Shown in pieces: positions 19,401 to 29,340 of a DNA stretch of 64,000 nt. The stretch is taken from positions 186,001-250,000 of the forward strand of contig JAMLHC010000001.1 of NCBI GenBank assembly GCA_023957335.1. The letters are read 5' to 3'. This DNA comes from Bacteroidota bacterium (GTDB taxonomy: Bacteria > Bacteroidota > Bacteroidia > NS11-12g > UBA955). The position numbers and the translations under genes are program-made. Position 1 is the stretch's first letter. Each line of letters starts with the position of its first letter. The notes beneath the pieces were generated by a model. That model was not told the DNA's origin and made no database searches. It worked only from the letters and a program-made list of their open reading frames with translations.

Positions 19401-20993
19401 CTCATACACATCAACCGTAAAATCAGACATTTCCTCTTGGGCTTTCATGTCAACAACACCATCAAAATCCAATTTTAGATTTGGGTCTTTGATGAATGCT
19501 TTTCCTTTAAAAAGTGATTCGGTAAATTTACCTTCAATATTGATTGCTTTATAGGAATATCCAAACAATTGAATACGTGGAATATCGCCATGTATGTCAA
19601 AAGAAAAATGTTTTGGGGTCAAGCCTACTCCGTTGTGCAAATGTGCTAACAACTCAACAGTTCCGATATTAGGGTTGTTAGTAAACTTACCCAAGTTGAA
19701 GCCTTTGGACTCAATCTGCCCCGAATAAAGGGCATCCTCTATTCCATTTCTAAAATCTAGATTAATATCTGTTCTGACAGAGCCCAAAGCCGTTCCAACA
19801 TTCCCAAAAGCAACAAAGTTGTTATAGAAACCATTCATCCGCCCTTTGTAATCAATGTATCCCAACCTATCCAAATCAGGAGGCATTTCTATATCCAGAA
19901 TCTTAAACAACTCGTGTGGCACCGAGTGGAGCTTATCTATTGTGAAATTTAGATAAGTATTTTGGATATCGGGTAACCCGGTCAAATCAAACTTACCTTC
20001 CAACACGGTGTTATCCAGACTTTTGATTGACACATTGCGACAACGCATCCTCTCTATCGTACCGGTTACATCTCCTTCAATTTTAACCAATGATTTTTCA
20101 AACATCTTCAGACCTGAGCCAAATGGTAAAAGATCTTTTATGGCAAGAAAACTATTGGTAATATCTCCTTTCATGTGCACTTTCTTGATAAAGTCAGAGA
20201 GTTCATCATAACCATCATAGCTAAAATAAAGTGTATTGCCTAAGCTGGAATTAGGAGTTTGCAACAGTAAGTTGTCAAATTCGAGTCCTTTATCATAAAT
20301 TCGTGTCAAAGCAGCAAAGTGTTTTACCACCAAACCGGAACGTTCAACAGTGCTTACATTCTTGGCAATAAAATTCAAAGAATCTCCCACTACCCTAAAC
20401 TTCTCAATTTCTCCATTAATTTGTTTAAACTGAATGTCATGCGGGTTGAATTCATTGGCGGCTACCGGTAATGACAAATCTTCATTAAATTGGCGAAAAC
20501 GTGTATTTTCAAACTTAATTTTATCAAAGGAAATCGTCCATATTGGACGCCCGCTGGGGATAGTATCATATCGGTGCGGACTTATATAATCAAAAAAGAA
20601 TTTATGATTTTGAAAGGCTTCTCCTTTGTGAACACCAAAATTCACATAGCCATCTTTGATTGAAATATTTCCAAAACCTATATAATGCCTGTAACTGTTG
20701 AAACTGCGCAAATTAACCTTCAACTCTTGTATATAAAACAAAGTATCACCTTTCTGATCGGGCACAAAAGCATCTTTGAGATAAACCGTGTTGGGTAGTG
20801 AGAATTTGAAATCCGAGAAGCTAAGTTCAACGCCTAAATCTTTGGAAACACCACTCAAGAATTTTCGTAGAACAAGATTCTGAAAAGCTTTGGTATTAAG
20901 CAGAATAAACAAAATTACCAACAAGCTTAGGAAGCAGAGGGAAGTCCACTTCAGTATTTTCTTTATTTTCGCACCTGCTTTCAAATTTTGCAA
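16419..20993 (-). CDS. TamB-like translocation/assembly module protein
   Basis: TamB-type proteins are long periplasm-spanning, beta-rich proteins anchored in the inner membrane and linked to outer-membrane protein assembly or lipid transport. The 1,524-residue product has one N-terminal membrane helix (about residues 14-34), a long repetitive beta-rich body with AsmA-like character, and a C-terminal DUF490 domain (about residues 1100-1480) with segments such as GRGHITMALGED and IMIKGNLFSPDITFGL. The size is normal for Bacteroidota homologues. The first possible start (TTG 20993) lies within a TACTTTTG box at 20998-20991, so the true start may be slightly downstream, for example TTG at 20984. 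The divergent tsaD gene begins only 20 bases away. Confidence 0.9.
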   Translation of the reverse strand: MQNLKAGAKIKKILKWTSLCFLSLLVILFILLNTKAFQNLVLRKFLSGVSKDLGVELSFSDFKFSLPNTVYLKDAFVPDQKGDTLFYIQELKVNLRSFNSYRHYIGFGNISIKDGYVNFGVHKGEAFQNHKFFFDYISPHRYDTIPSGRPIWTISFDKIKFENTRFRQFNEDLSLPVAANEFNPHDIQFKQINGEIEKFRVVGDSLNFIAKNVSTVERSGLVVKHFAALTRIYDKGLEFDNLLLQTPNSSLGNTLYFSYDGYDELSDFIKKVHMKGDITNSFLAIKDLLPFGSGLKMFEKSLVKIEGDVTGTIERMRCRNVSIKSLDNTVLEGKFDLTGLPDIQNTYLNFTIDKLHSVPHELFKILDIEMPPDLDRLGYIDYKGRMNGFYNNFVAFGNVGTALGSVRTDINLDFRNGIEDALYSGQIESKGFNLGKFTNNPNIGTVELLAHLHNGVGLTPKHFSFDIHGDIPRIQLFGYSYKAINIEGKFTESLFKGKAFIKDPNLKLDFDGVVDMKAQEEMSDFTVDVYEMNLKALGLDTVESGFTGHMLLSTKGFDIDKITGVLHTKNIEVYRGDKRFNMTDFNVIAEFIDEKRNISLVSDLADIELKGVFDLKILPDAFQNFASNLLPGIVHPSNKKTPSSRIDFLIHLKEIDKLTSMFDWGIEVGKGKIQGAFNSQKKIFGMRINLSKFVISDLHFDNINFRARKGEEKDMKVTASASMYYDDVAYKADSMFLDAVVVENLISYQVSAEDFSNKLKSFAKGNLSFASLDTASLFVEDIVLDIKGRTWKLRDTTSMVIGKYFMLNPIELFNGEQSVSAEYIGSNEHKKIALNLNRFQLENINLFTPETYPEFFGLGNGSIDFRPRQNGMLEIISDLKIDNFAVNTDTVGTIGVKTKRINSFQNELNCDIQSGIFNGVTLVGTIGNVNKYDALDLNLSMPQSDVAIFGQFLKGISKLKGKVGGTVNISGEPAKPLLNGSLYASDVSFMIDYLKVPFTINSKVLVEKNKITLDKGSQIKDDKGKVGNITGILNHTNFAKWNYNVSIDNLKDFHVLGTTSKDNDLYYGNAYADGSAKIYGTFDKFNISMKAKSKPGSLIVMPLGDTEASGPVSYISFKSDKSDTVAKQQLDVGFLNTMLIEMDITPEMEMQLVLDEQTGETIKGAGRGHITMALGEDDVFTMRGGITVERGDYNFVAFNNMVNKKFFIEKGGTIKWDGDPLQATIDLLTYNIQKASPNPLLGRGSGSTTASQSLTMVQARSEIMIKGNLFSPDITFGLKIPDLADQGMTELSNVLQRVQSDYDEVSRQVFSLLVFGNFMPPTFVTTQMGDLALNPRSMVNNGIADLVSSQIDAWLSQIDDKWLVDFSLANVTPDQRADMIFKLGRKFANNRFIIDGTYGTTQFGYANHSINMEYLVRKDGRTKIKVFSKNQSIYNDANIAAAPVNTFGFGVYYRKEFNSLKKWTRVDTLQNTPKDTTHKQDSFNGSFYFIPRPYSGKNKIEIGSQPVFLPPKMLGLKEDENILS

Positions 20994-21013
20994 AAGTAAT
21001 TAAAAAACCTGCC

Positions 21014-22012
21014 GTGTCGCCCACCCTATTAGCATTAGAAACCTCTTGTGACGAAACATCAGCATCGGTTATTTCGGGAGGCAAAATACTTGCCAATATT
21101 ATTGCAACGCAGGAAATTCATGCACAATATGCAGGTGTTGTTCCTGAATTGGCTTCACGTAACCATGATTTATATATTACTTCGGTCGTACAAGAAGCAT
21201 TAAATCAATCAACAAAAAGCCTTCACAACCTTGATGCTATTGCGGTTACACAAGGTCCCGGATTATTGGGCGCATTATTAGTAGGCAATACTTTCGCAAA
21301 AGGTTTAGCATGGAGTTTATCCATCCCATTAATTGGTATCAACCATCTGCAAGCACATATTTCGGCTCTGTTTATTGACAATCCCAATCCGAGCTTTCCG
21401 ATTATTACACTGCTGGTTTCGGGCGGACACACCCAACTCATCAAAGTAAGCAGCCATACTGACTTTGAATTGTTAGGACAAACCATCGATGATGCAGCCG
21501 GAGAAGCTTATGACAAGACAGCTAAGCTATTGGGACTGCCCTATCCCGGTGGGCAACATATTGACCGATTAGCTAAAATGGGCAACCCCTTGGCTTTCAT
21601 TTTTCCAGAACCAAAAGTGCCGGGATTTGACTTTTCTTTTAGCGGGCTCAAAACCTCTATCCTTTATTTTGTTAACAATCAAAAACAACAAAATCCGGAA
21701 TTTGTCAATCAGAATCTCCATGATTTGTGTGCATCCATACAGCACACCATAAACAGTTATTTGAGTAAAAAACTCATCAAAGCAATTCAACACACGCAAC
21801 CCAAAGGGATTGCCATAGCCGGTGGTGTATCTGCAAACTCAGATTTAAGAACCAAAATCTCTCAATTGGGAAATCAAATGGGTTTGGAAGTATTAATTCC
21901 CAAATCTGAATATTGTACTGACAACGCTGCCATGATAGCTATGGCTGCTCACTTTGCTTATACTGAAAAGCGATTCATTGGGTTAGATAGCATCCCTTTT
22001 ACGCGGGGATAG
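21014..22012 (+). CDS. tsaD: tRNA N6-adenosine threonylcarbamoyltransferase
   Basis: TsaD transfers the threonylcarbamoyl group to adenosine 37 of ANN-decoding tRNAs. The protein starts with LLALETSCDETSASVI, the nucleotide-binding phosphate loop of the ASKHA fold. It has the metal-binding pair in INHLQAHISALF, the LLVSGGHTQL segment, the FSFSGLKT motif and the C-terminal CTDNAAMIA motif. The length of 332 residues is typical. The start is GTG at 21014, so upstream regulation must lie inside the divergent tamB-like gene 20 bases away. Confidence 0.97.
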   Translation: MSPTLLALETSCDETSASVISGGKILANIIATQEIHAQYAGVVPELASRNHDLYITSVVQEALNQSTKSLHNLDAIAVTQGPGLLGALLVGNTFAKGLAWSLSIPLIGINHLQAHISALFIDNPNPSFPIITLLVSGGHTQLIKVSSHTDFELLGQTIDDAAGEAYDKTAKLLGLPYPGGQHIDRLAKMGNPLAFIFPEPKVPGFDFSFSGLKTSILYFVNNQKQQNPEFVNQNLHDLCASIQHTINSYLSKKLIKAIQHTQPKGIAIAGGVSANSDLRTKISQLGNQMGLEVLIPKSEYCTDNAAMIAMAAHFAYTEKRFIGLDSIPFTRG

Positions 22013-22100
22013 TCACAATTCCTCACAGCACTTGATTTTTATCACGAATTATGTATTTATCACTCATACATAGCAATAACTTTATATTTGCCGCACATTC

Positions 22101-22859
22101 ATGTGTATGAAAAAGCAAAGTCATATATTGATTATTCTTATTTGCATTCAGCCATTTACACTGTTTTCATTTGGTGAATTATCTTTTAACTCGGGGCGCA
22201 ATCAGGCGTCAGCAGGGCAATTTGCTAAAATAACTATTCAAGGAGGTCAATGTTTTTCGAATTGGGAATTTGCCGCTGGAATGGGATTCATTTTTTCAAA
22301 AGCACAAACACAGGACTTGGATGCACTCAAAGTTCAAGCATCGAGATTTTTCTCACCTTCAAAATACCCATTCAAAGTAACCGCATTCTATCAATGGTCG
22401 CCCTACTCCGAAAATTTTTCAGTCAATAATTTTGGATTTATTTTGAATCGCAAACTCAAAAAATGGGAATTAAATTTGGGTGCAAATTCAATGTTTATCA
22501 GCCTTTTCAGCAATCATAATAACAGTAATTCAATTGCAAAACGCACTTTGTGGGAGCCTTTTAATTTGATGTACCGTTTTACATTCAGACAACCCATTGC
22601 CAAACAAATTGACTTATTAGCAACCATCACGGACTATGATAATTTTTTGATTTGGCAAGAAACCAATCCTTTTGTAATGGTGGGAGCAGAATACAAATCA
22701 AGCAAACAATCCAAACTATTTCTTGATATTGCCTACCAATCGGCAGGGCTGTTGAATATCAGGGTCAATGCATACGGCTATTATGTACGCTTGGGTTATA
22801 CTTACGGCTTAGACCTCAATTCTCAAAAAATCAATCATGACAAGAGCAATCACCAATAA
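22101..22859 (+). CDS. Putative outer-membrane beta-barrel protein
   Basis: This 252-residue protein is not one I can name. It has an N-terminal signal peptide (hydrophobic residues about 8-24) and then short alternating, aromatic-rich strands typical of a small outer-membrane barrel, for example FKVTAFYQWSPY, WELNLGANSMF and YYVRLGYTYGL. The start could be ATG 22101 or ATG 22107. An exact TATATTTG box lies at 22083-22090, but without a spaced TTG element. The stop is followed after one base by the ATG of the phosphoesterase lipoprotein gene, so the two are probably co-expressed. Function unknown. Confidence 0.65.
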   Translation: MCMKKQSHILIILICIQPFTLFSFGELSFNSGRNQASAGQFAKITIQGGQCFSNWEFAAGMGFIFSKAQTQDLDALKVQASRFFSPSKYPFKVTAFYQWSPYSENFSVNNFGFILNRKLKKWELNLGANSMFISLFSNHNNSNSIAKRTLWEPFNLMYRFTFRQPIAKQIDLLATITDYDNFLIWQETNPFVMVGAEYKSSKQSKLFLDIAYQSAGLLNIRVNAYGYYVRLGYTYGLDLNSQKINHDKSNHQ

Positions 22860-22860
22860 A

Positions 22861-23709
22861 ATGAAAAAAAACGGATGGCTGCTGTTCATATCGCTGACCT
22901 TGTCTTCCTGTTTCAAAGAAGCTGATTTTTCAGGATTTATCCGTTCAACCGACAGAAGCGAAAGTTGCTTTAAAGAATCAATGGAATGGAATTCAAATCA
23001 TCCATTCAAGATTATTGAAACCGACAACGAAAGCTACAAAGTATTGGTTACCTCAGATGTGCATGTGGGCGGTGCCGATACTTATGAAAATTTTTTAAAA
23101 TTCATTGACAGGTCTTCTCAACCTGACATCACAGCTGCTGTCTATGTAGGCGACTTGTCTTCAGGAAGAAAGGAACACCAAGAACTCTTTAAGTCTTTGT
23201 TGCCACAAGACTCTGTTGTCCAAAGCTTTCCCATTGCAGGCAACCATGATTTATACTTTGATGGATGGGATGCCTTTTATAGTGTCTTTGGCAGTTCAAC
23301 TTATTATTTTACCATAAAAACACCAAGCAAGCAAGACCTTTATATTTGTTTGAACTCCGGCAATGGAACACACGGCAGCAGTCAGATTGCATGGCTGAAA
23401 AACTTGCTTGAAACCCAACGCAATCATTATGATCGCTGTGTGATTTTCTCTCACTGTAATTTTTTCCGCACACATCACACGCCATCCACCAGTCCTAATA
23501 TGGACGAAATCTTAGTGTTAATGGACTTGTTTGAAACACATACTGTCGATATGGTAATTAACGGACACGACCACAAACGGGATGAAAAACAATTAGGTTT
23601 ATGCAAATACATCATTTTAGATGCATTGCGAGATGATGCAAACAATGCTAGCTACATGGTGTTGCAAAAAACAAATACTTCATTCAAATATGAATTTGTA
23701 AAACCCTAA
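22861..23709 (+). CDS. Calcineurin-like metallophosphoesterase lipoprotein
   Basis: The product is a predicted lipoprotein (lipobox LTLSSC near residue 16) with a calcineurin-type dimetal phosphoesterase domain. The five signature blocks are in order: SDVHVGG (D-x-H), YVGDLSSG (GD), IAGNHDLYF (GNHD), IFSHCNFF (H) and INGHDHKRD (GHDH). I chose ATG 22861, immediately after the previous stop, because it places the signal peptide at the N-terminus; an upstream ATG at 22837 would add eight residues and overlap the previous gene. The substrate cannot be predicted. It is likely exported to the periplasm or cell surface. Confidence 0.85.
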   Translation: MKKNGWLLFISLTLSSCFKEADFSGFIRSTDRSESCFKESMEWNSNHPFKIIETDNESYKVLVTSDVHVGGADTYENFLKFIDRSSQPDITAAVYVGDLSSGRKEHQELFKSLLPQDSVVQSFPIAGNHDLYFDGWDAFYSVFGSSTYYFTIKTPSKQDLYICLNSGNGTHGSSQIAWLKNLLETQRNHYDRCVIFSHCNFFRTHHTPSTSPNMDEILVLMDLFETHTVDMVINGHDHKRDEKQLGLCKYIILDALRDDANNASYMVLQKTNTSFKYEFVKP

Positions 23710-23748
23710 TCAGAACTATAAGAGTATGAGTGCAGGCTACGACAACCT

Positions 23749-23937
23749 TTATCTCTTATATCCCTCTTGCGACTCAATTGCACTATCTGCTCCGAGTCTG
23801 TCAAAATTGATTCTTTGGTTTTGAACCTTAATTTTAGGATGACCCTTTACAAATTTTAGATTCATCCAGACTCCAACGCCAATTAACAAGCCCAGAAAGA
23901 GCAGAAATATAATCAGTTTTGAAGCTTTACTTTTCAT
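23749..23937 (-). CDS. Small single-helix membrane protein after lysA
   Basis: This 62-residue protein has a basic N-terminus (MKSKASK) and one membrane helix (about residues 7-26), then a polar tail of 35 residues. It starts 29 bases after the lysA stop in the same direction, so it is probably the last gene of that transcript. No recognised family. The signal-anchor layout and operon position argue that it is real. Confidence 0.5.
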   Translation of the reverse strand: MKSKASKLIIFLLFLGLLIGVGVWMNLKFVKGHPKIKVQNQRINFDRLGADSAIESQEGYKR

Positions 23938-23966
23938 TATATTTAAGAAAACAAAATAGTTCCCAT

Positions 23967-25193
23967 TTAAAGATTTTCCATGGTAGCCAGCAAATCCTGC
24001 AGGTTTTCTCTACGTCTTATCAGAGTTGCTTTTCCATCTTTAATCATAACCTCTGCAGGTCTAAAACGCGAATTATAATTAGAGGACATAGAAAAAGCAT
24101 AGGCTCCGGCATTCAAAAAACACAAAATATCACCTTCGTGTACTTCACTTAATTTTCTATCCATCGCAAATGTGTCTGTTTCACAGATATAGCCCACCAC
24201 CGAATAAACACGTTGTTTCCCTTCGACATTGCTCACATTGACAATATGATGATAAGCATCATACAACTTGGGACGTATCAAATGATTAAAACCTGAGTCA
24301 ACACCGGCAAAAACAGTAGAGGTTGTTTGTTTTACAACATTGGTTTTCACCAAAAAATATCCGGACTCACTAACCAAGAACTTACCCGGCTCAAACCAAA
24401 GTTCTAATTCTCTTCCATAATCTTTACAAAACTCTTTGAATCTATGGGCAATTTTTTCCCCAATCTCTTCTATCTCAGTAATTACTTCATCCGGTTTGTA
24501 AGCAATCTTAAAACCACTTCCAAAGTCCATATACTTCAAATCAGGAAACTCAGAAGCAGCATCAAATAATAATTCAGCACCATACAAAAACACATCCGCA
24601 TCCAAAATATCCGACCCTGTATGCATGTGCAATCCTTCCACTTTGATATTAAAACTCTTTACTATCCTGCTAATATGACGTACTTGATGAATTGAAATTC
24701 CAAATTTAGAATCAATATGCCCCACGGAAATATGTGCATTCCCACCCGCCATGATATGCGGGTTCAGACGAACACAAACCGGCACTTTGCTTCCATACTT
24801 ACTTCCAAATTGTTCCAAAACCGAGAGATTATCAATGTTAATTCTTACGCCCTCTTTAACAGCCATATCAATCTCCTCCATCGAAACGCAGTTGGGAGTA
24901 TAAAGTATTCTTTCGGGCGCAAAACCTGATTTTAACGCAATCCAAACTTCTTGAATAGAAACAGCATCTAATCCAGACCCCATTTTATTAAACTCCTGTA
25001 AAACTGCAATATTGGTCAATGCTTTGCAAGCATAATTCAATCTCACTTTTACTCCCGGGAATGCATTGAACAAGCGTTTATATTGCCTTTCAAACACAGA
25101 CGCATCATAAACATACAGAGGAGTATCAAACTCCTCAATCAATTTTTCGACAGGTATTCCTGCAATATTATATTGTCCGTTAATCAATTCCAT
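23967..25193 (-). CDS. lysA: Diaminopimelate decarboxylase
   Basis: LysA decarboxylates meso-diaminopimelate to lysine, using pyridoxal phosphate. The alanine-racemase-like barrel carries the Schiff-base lysine in LNYACKALTN (near residue 51), the HMHTGSD motif, the GSGFKI phosphate-binding loop and the C-terminal ICETDTFAMD substrate/cysteine motif. I prefer ATG 25193 (MELINGQ) over ATG 25205, because a TACATTTG promoter box occupies 25210-25203 and would place the transcription start at about 25196. The length of 408 residues is normal. Confidence 0.94.
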   Translation of the reverse strand: MELINGQYNIAGIPVEKLIEEFDTPLYVYDASVFERQYKRLFNAFPGVKVRLNYACKALTNIAVLQEFNKMGSGLDAVSIQEVWIALKSGFAPERILYTPNCVSMEEIDMAVKEGVRINIDNLSVLEQFGSKYGSKVPVCVRLNPHIMAGGNAHISVGHIDSKFGISIHQVRHISRIVKSFNIKVEGLHMHTGSDILDADVFLYGAELLFDAASEFPDLKYMDFGSGFKIAYKPDEVITEIEEIGEKIAHRFKEFCKDYGRELELWFEPGKFLVSESGYFLVKTNVVKQTTSTVFAGVDSGFNHLIRPKLYDAYHHIVNVSNVEGKQRVYSVVGYICETDTFAMDRKLSEVHEGDILCFLNAGAYAFSMSSNYNSRFRPAEVMIKDGKATLIRRRENLQDLLATMENL

Positions 25194-25202
25194 AAGGGAG
25201 TG

Positions 25203-25210
25203 CAAATGTA
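25203..25210 (-). promoter_or_regulatory. -7 box for lysA
   Basis: TACATTTG on the minus strand matches TAnnTTTG exactly. It lies 10 bases before ATG 25193, implying a very short leader, and overlaps the alternative upstream ATG. No clear -33 element. Confidence 0.4.
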
Positions 25211-25270
25211 ATTTTTAATGAGTGTTTTAGAAAAGAGAAAATGAAGAAATTATTTTACTCCATTTGCTTA

Positions 25271-26419
25271 TCAATCATAGCGCAACTCAGCATGAAACAA
25301 CACATCTCCGCCCATCTGCTGACGGTTATAATATTGTGACTTTAATACTCTTAATCCTAACTCTGAAAAGAATGGGAAATGAGCTACATTTTCGGGTTCA
25401 AATACAGAGCAGGTAATATAATGCAATGTGCCACCATGTTTTAGAAACGGCAATGCGTTCTTCACTATTTTTTTTTGCAACTCTGTATAATGTTCAATTT
25501 GAGCACAATCAAACCCGCGCAAGTTTTCGGGATTTCTTCTCCAAACACCGCTCCCGCTGCATGGTACGTCAGCTATAAGGGTGTCAAAATACGCTTGTTC
25601 AATTCTCATTTCGGCTTCTTCGCCCGCAAATACAAGGCATTCGTGCGGATTCTCCAAATTGACCTCTGCTGACATAAAAGGCTCCAAACCTTGATTGAAT
25701 GCCCTTTGTTTCAAATTATACAAGATGGATTTGCGTATATCAGAAACGAAAAAATGGCTGCTTGGATGCAACTCTTGCAGATGCAATGATTTGCCACCGG
25801 CTCCTGCACATACATCCCAACATTTTTCACCTATTGCCATCTCTTTACAAATATCTTGTGCTGCTATATCTTGTATTTGTACTAAACCATCTTCTACCAA
25901 TGTATTCAAATATGATGTTGCATCAATCGAATACGTGTTCTCCGCCACTTGTTCAAAAGGCATGTCTGCGAGACAATCCTTGTGTGTTAACTTTCCTTTT
26001 CGGGTTTCCCTAAAATAGACTTTGCCGGTTATGAGGTGATGTTTACAAAAATCAATATAGTCAATCTCCTTGCTAACCATGTTTGAGCAGGGGAAAAAGA
26101 CGTCAAATCCTCCTTCAGAATTCGCTATCAAATCCGCAATGGTGTGACCGGCTATTGTCATTTTTGGTGTAGCCGGTTCTGCAATCAACCCTTTGCATAT
26201 CAATGAAAGTCTGATTTTTTCTTCCACAGTCAATTGCGACATAGATTTTCCTAACCTGAAAAATCCGTAAGCGGCTTCCTTGATGGTTTTGCGATCACGA
26301 CTTCCCATCTTCTTATTTTGCTTGAAAAATCGATTCAAATAGAGATGAAACGGAACTAAATAGTCGTAGGTTGTAATGAGTTCGGCAGCAACCTTAATAT
26401 GCTTATCAATGATTGCCAC
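25271..26419 (-). CDS. RsmB/NOP2-family RNA cytosine-5 methyltransferase
   Basis: The 382-residue protein is a NOL1/NOP2/Sun-type RNA m5C methyltransferase. It has an N-terminal helical region resembling NusB/RsmB. A Rossmann methyltransferase follows, with VCAGAGGKSLHL (cofactor binding), the cysteine motif DVPCSGSG that resolves the enzyme-RNA adduct, and the catalytic TCSVFEPENV. RsmB, which modifies C967 of 16S rRNA, is the closest role, but RsmF-like activity cannot be excluded. The gene lies 3 bases after the lipoprotein gene upstream and probably shares its transcript. Confidence 0.88.
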   Translation of the reverse strand: MAIIDKHIKVAAELITTYDYLVPFHLYLNRFFKQNKKMGSRDRKTIKEAAYGFFRLGKSMSQLTVEEKIRLSLICKGLIAEPATPKMTIAGHTIADLIANSEGGFDVFFPCSNMVSKEIDYIDFCKHHLITGKVYFRETRKGKLTHKDCLADMPFEQVAENTYSIDATSYLNTLVEDGLVQIQDIAAQDICKEMAIGEKCWDVCAGAGGKSLHLQELHPSSHFFVSDIRKSILYNLKQRAFNQGLEPFMSAEVNLENPHECLVFAGEEAEMRIEQAYFDTLIADVPCSGSGVWRRNPENLRGFDCAQIEHYTELQKKIVKNALPFLKHGGTLHYITCSVFEPENVAHFPFFSELGLRVLKSQYYNRQQMGGDVLFHAELRYD

Positions 26420-26422
26420 GCC

Positions 26423-27718
26423 CTATCTAATTTTTTCCAAATCAAAGTTCTCATTCAGTCTGAGAATATTAACAAACCTATTTTCGTAAGTGTCGTTATT
26501 CATGTGTTCAAACTGAAAAGATGTATGCATTAAGGGGAATGATTTACCTTGAATATATGCTCCGAAACCGGTTCCAAATGCTGCCAGAGCTTGCACAAAA
26601 AAAATTGTTTGGTCGTATCCAATATAGGAAAATTTACCGGAAACACCTCCAAACTTGGCATTGTAATTTTCATTAAAGATTACTACCTCAGAATCATCTT
26701 GGCTGACTGTATTATTATTATAAAAAAACAAATTGCATTTTGCCCATGTAGCAAACGGGATTATAGGAAAATCAAACCATTCCATCTCTCCCACCACATT
26801 TACATTTTTTTTACCGGCAGTAAGATTAAGCAGATTATGCACTGTAATATCAGACTTTGTTGGTGCAATAACAATTAATTCCGCACTACTTGCTATATGT
26901 TGATTCAACATGTTCAAATCAACAATTTGGAGAGACTTTTTCTTTTCATTAAATGCACGCAGAAAAGCACGTCTTGCAGGTAGTCCAGCGGCTGTATTAT
27001 CATTAAGCATGACAAATTTACTTGTACCAAATAGTTTCATCAGTTGCAAAGCCGCCAAATAATGACGATTGGAATCATCGCTCACGGGGTTATAGATTGG
27101 CGAAGATGTTCTATTTCTTTTTGAATAAAATCTCAGCGGATTTACGAGCGGAATTCCATACACACTACAGAACCGCTCTACTAATGCAAACTCACTGTCA
27201 TACACCGGTCCTATAACTAAATGTACTGTTTTAAAATAGCTTTGTTTGAGTATTCCGGAAACTACTGCTGTATCATTTTGGGAGTCAAAAATCTCAGTAT
27301 GCACATTCATTCCTCTTTTACTCAACTCTTCAAGAGCCAATTCTACACCCTCAAAATATTCCATAGAAACACTTTTGAGTTGTTCATTTATTTTCCCCTC
27401 TTTGTTAAAACAAAATGGCAGGATTACAGCAACACGATATTCGTTAACATCCGAAACAGGAACCTCAAACTGTTGCCCCATAAAGGTTACAATGGAGGCT
27501 TTTGCATTTTTGTGCTGTTTTTTATTGTCTGTAGTGATGACTACGCCTCCGCTTTTAGATGTTTCATCAGAATAAGCAGGTTCAACGGGTTGCAACACAA
27601 CAGTGTTCCTTTTGCTCACATTTAGTGAACCGCAAGAAACAATCAGTAAAAAGAAGGAAAAAAAGACGAGAGTCTTATTCCCATTCAATAGTCGCAGGTG
27701 GTTTAGAACTGATATCAT
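26423..27718 (-). CDS. Periplasmic-binding-like lipoprotein (type 1 fold)
   Basis: The 431-residue protein has a lipobox (LLIVSCGS near residue 29). The body resembles the type 1 periplasmic-binding fold of branched-chain amino acid receptors and of LpoA-like proteins, from [11 protein letters not shown] through [10 protein letters not shown] to [16 protein letters not shown]. No transporter genes are nearby, so a structural or signalling role is as likely as ligand uptake. ATG 27718 overlaps the end of guaA by 44 bases; an in-frame TTG about ten codons later, before the signal peptide, is an alternative start. The stop lies 3 bases before the methyltransferase gene. Confidence 0.75.
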   Translation of the reverse strand: MISVLNHLRLLNGNKTLVFFSFFLLIVSCGSLNVSKRNTVVLQPVEPAYSDETSKSGGVVITTDNKKQHKNAKASIVTFMGQQFEVPVSDVNEYRVAVILPFCFNKEGKINEQLKSVSMEYFEGVELALEELSKRGMNVHTEIFDSQNDTAVVSGILKQSYFKTVHLVIGPVYDSEFALVERFCSVYGIPLVNPLRFYSKRNRTSSPIYNPVSDDSNRHYLAALQLMKLFGTSKFVMLNDNTAAGLPARRAFLRAFNEKKKSLQIVDLNMLNQHIASSAELIVIAPTKSDITVHNLLNLTAGKKNVNVVGEMEWFDFPIIPFATWAKCNLFFYNNNTVSQDDSEVVIFNENYNAKFGGVSGKFSYIGYDQTIFFVQALAAFGTGFGAYIQGKSFPLMHTSFQFEHMNNDTYENRFVNILRLNENFDLEKIR

Positions 27719-29201
27719 ATACTACTCTGTTTATTCCTTTAACGTTATTAATTATCTTGTTTGAAATGGCAGCCAACAATTCATAGGGAATATGAACCCA
27801 ATCGGCAGTCATCCCATCTGTAGAAGTAACTGCACGCAAACATACAGCATTTTCATAAGTTCTCTCATCGCCCATAACTCCCACACTTTGCACAGGCAAG
27901 AAAATTGCTCCTGCTTGCCAGATTTTGTCATACCAGCCGGCTGCTTTTAGTTCGTTGATATATATGCTGTCTGCTTCTTGCAATGTTTTAACTTTTTCTT
28001 GGGTAATGGCACCCAAAATTCGAATTGCCAATCCCGGACCCGGAAACGGGTGTCGCCCATTGATTTCCTTGGGCAAACCAAGCTCTGTACCCACATTACG
28101 GACTTCATCCTTGAAAAGGTTTCTAAGTGGCTCCAGAACTTTTAAGTTCATTTTTTCGGGAAGCCCGCCCACATTGTGATGAGACTTAATGGTGGCTGAA
28201 GGTCCGTTCACCGAAACGGATTCTATTACATCCGGATAAATAGTACCTTGTGCTAACCAACGTGCTCCTTCCACTTGAGTTGCTTCTTTATCAAACATTT
28301 CTACAAACACCCTGCCAATGATTTTTCGCTTTTGTTCAGGGTCGCTCACTCCATTGAGTTGATTATAGAAAACCTCTGAGGCATCCACTCCCTTCACATT
28401 CAAATCAAGGCTTTTATATGTTTGAAGCACTTCTTCAAATTCATTTTTCCGCAAAAGTCCATGGTTTATAAAAATACAATGCAGGCGTTTTCCGATAGCT
28501 TTTGAAATTAACACAGCAGCAACGCTCGAGTCCACCCCGCCTGACAATCCTAATATTACTTTGTCATCCCCAACAGTTTGTTTGATTTGTTCCACGGTTT
28601 CTTGCACAAAATTGGCGGGAGTCCAATCCCCTTTGCAACCGCAGATATTGTAAACAAAATTTTTAAGAATCGTTTTTCCTTCGATGCTGTGTGTAACTTC
28701 AGGATGGAACTGTATTCCGTAGATATTTTTGCCTTTCACCCTAAAACCTGCAACCGGAATTGAATCTGTGGTTGCGACAATTTCAAACTGAGCAGGAAGA
28801 CTCGTAATGGTGTCTCCATGCGACATCCAAACCTGAGAGGTATGTGCAATACCGGCAAATAACTCACATGAAGTATTGGCATTCAAAATGGCTCTGCCAT
28901 ACTCTTTATTGGAAGTTTTACTCACAACACCACCATTGTTATTTGCTATGAGCTGCGCACCATAACAGACACCCATAACGGGCAGATTAGCACTCAGGGC
29001 ATCAATATCTACTTGTGGTGCAGCTTTGTCATGCACTGAAGCAGGGCTGCCCGAAAGTATAATTCCTTTCATATTTTCATCCAATTGAGGAATTTTATTA
29101 TACGGATGAATTTCGCAATAAACATTGAGTTCTCTGAGCCGTCTGGCAATAAGCTGAGTAAACTGAGAACCAAAATCAAGAATTAATATTTTCTGGTGCA
29201 T
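27675..29201 (-). CDS. guaA: GMP synthase (glutamine-hydrolysing)
   Basis: GuaA converts XMP to GMP using glutamine and ATP. The N-terminal class I amidotransferase domain (about residues 1-195) starts [17 protein letters not shown] and has the nucleophile in GVCYGAQ and the histidine/glutamate pair in FHPEVTHS. The ATP pyrophosphatase domain has the PP-loop [11 protein letters not shown] (near residue 218). The C-terminal dimerisation domain includes [11 protein letters not shown] and ends PPATIEWE, the standard end of GuaA. The length of 508 residues is normal. Confidence 0.98.
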   Translation of the reverse strand: MHQKILILDFGSQFTQLIARRLRELNVYCEIHPYNKIPQLDENMKGIILSGSPASVHDKAAPQVDIDALSANLPVMGVCYGAQLIANNNGGVVSKTSNKEYGRAILNANTSCELFAGIAHTSQVWMSHGDTITSLPAQFEIVATTDSIPVAGFRVKGKNIYGIQFHPEVTHSIEGKTILKNFVYNICGCKGDWTPANFVQETVEQIKQTVGDDKVILGLSGGVDSSVAAVLISKAIGKRLHCIFINHGLLRKNEFEEVLQTYKSLDLNVKGVDASEVFYNQLNGVSDPEQKRKIIGRVFVEMFDKEATQVEGARWLAQGTIYPDVIESVSVNGPSATIKSHHNVGGLPEKMNLKVLEPLRNLFKDEVRNVGTELGLPKEINGRHPFPGPGLAIRILGAITQEKVKTLQEADSIYINELKAAGWYDKIWQAGAIFLPVQSVGVMGDERTYENAVCLRAVTSTDGMTADWVHIPYELLAAISNKIINNVKGINRVVYDISSKPPATIEWE

Positions 29202-29340
29202 ACAAGGCTTTGGATAAGTGTGCGAAATTAAGCAGTCAAGACTATTAATTTGAGAATATTTTGAGAGATATTCCTACGTTCATAATTCATTCTTATTCCA
29301 TAGAACGCAAACACTACAGTTAGTTACATATCTTTGCAAT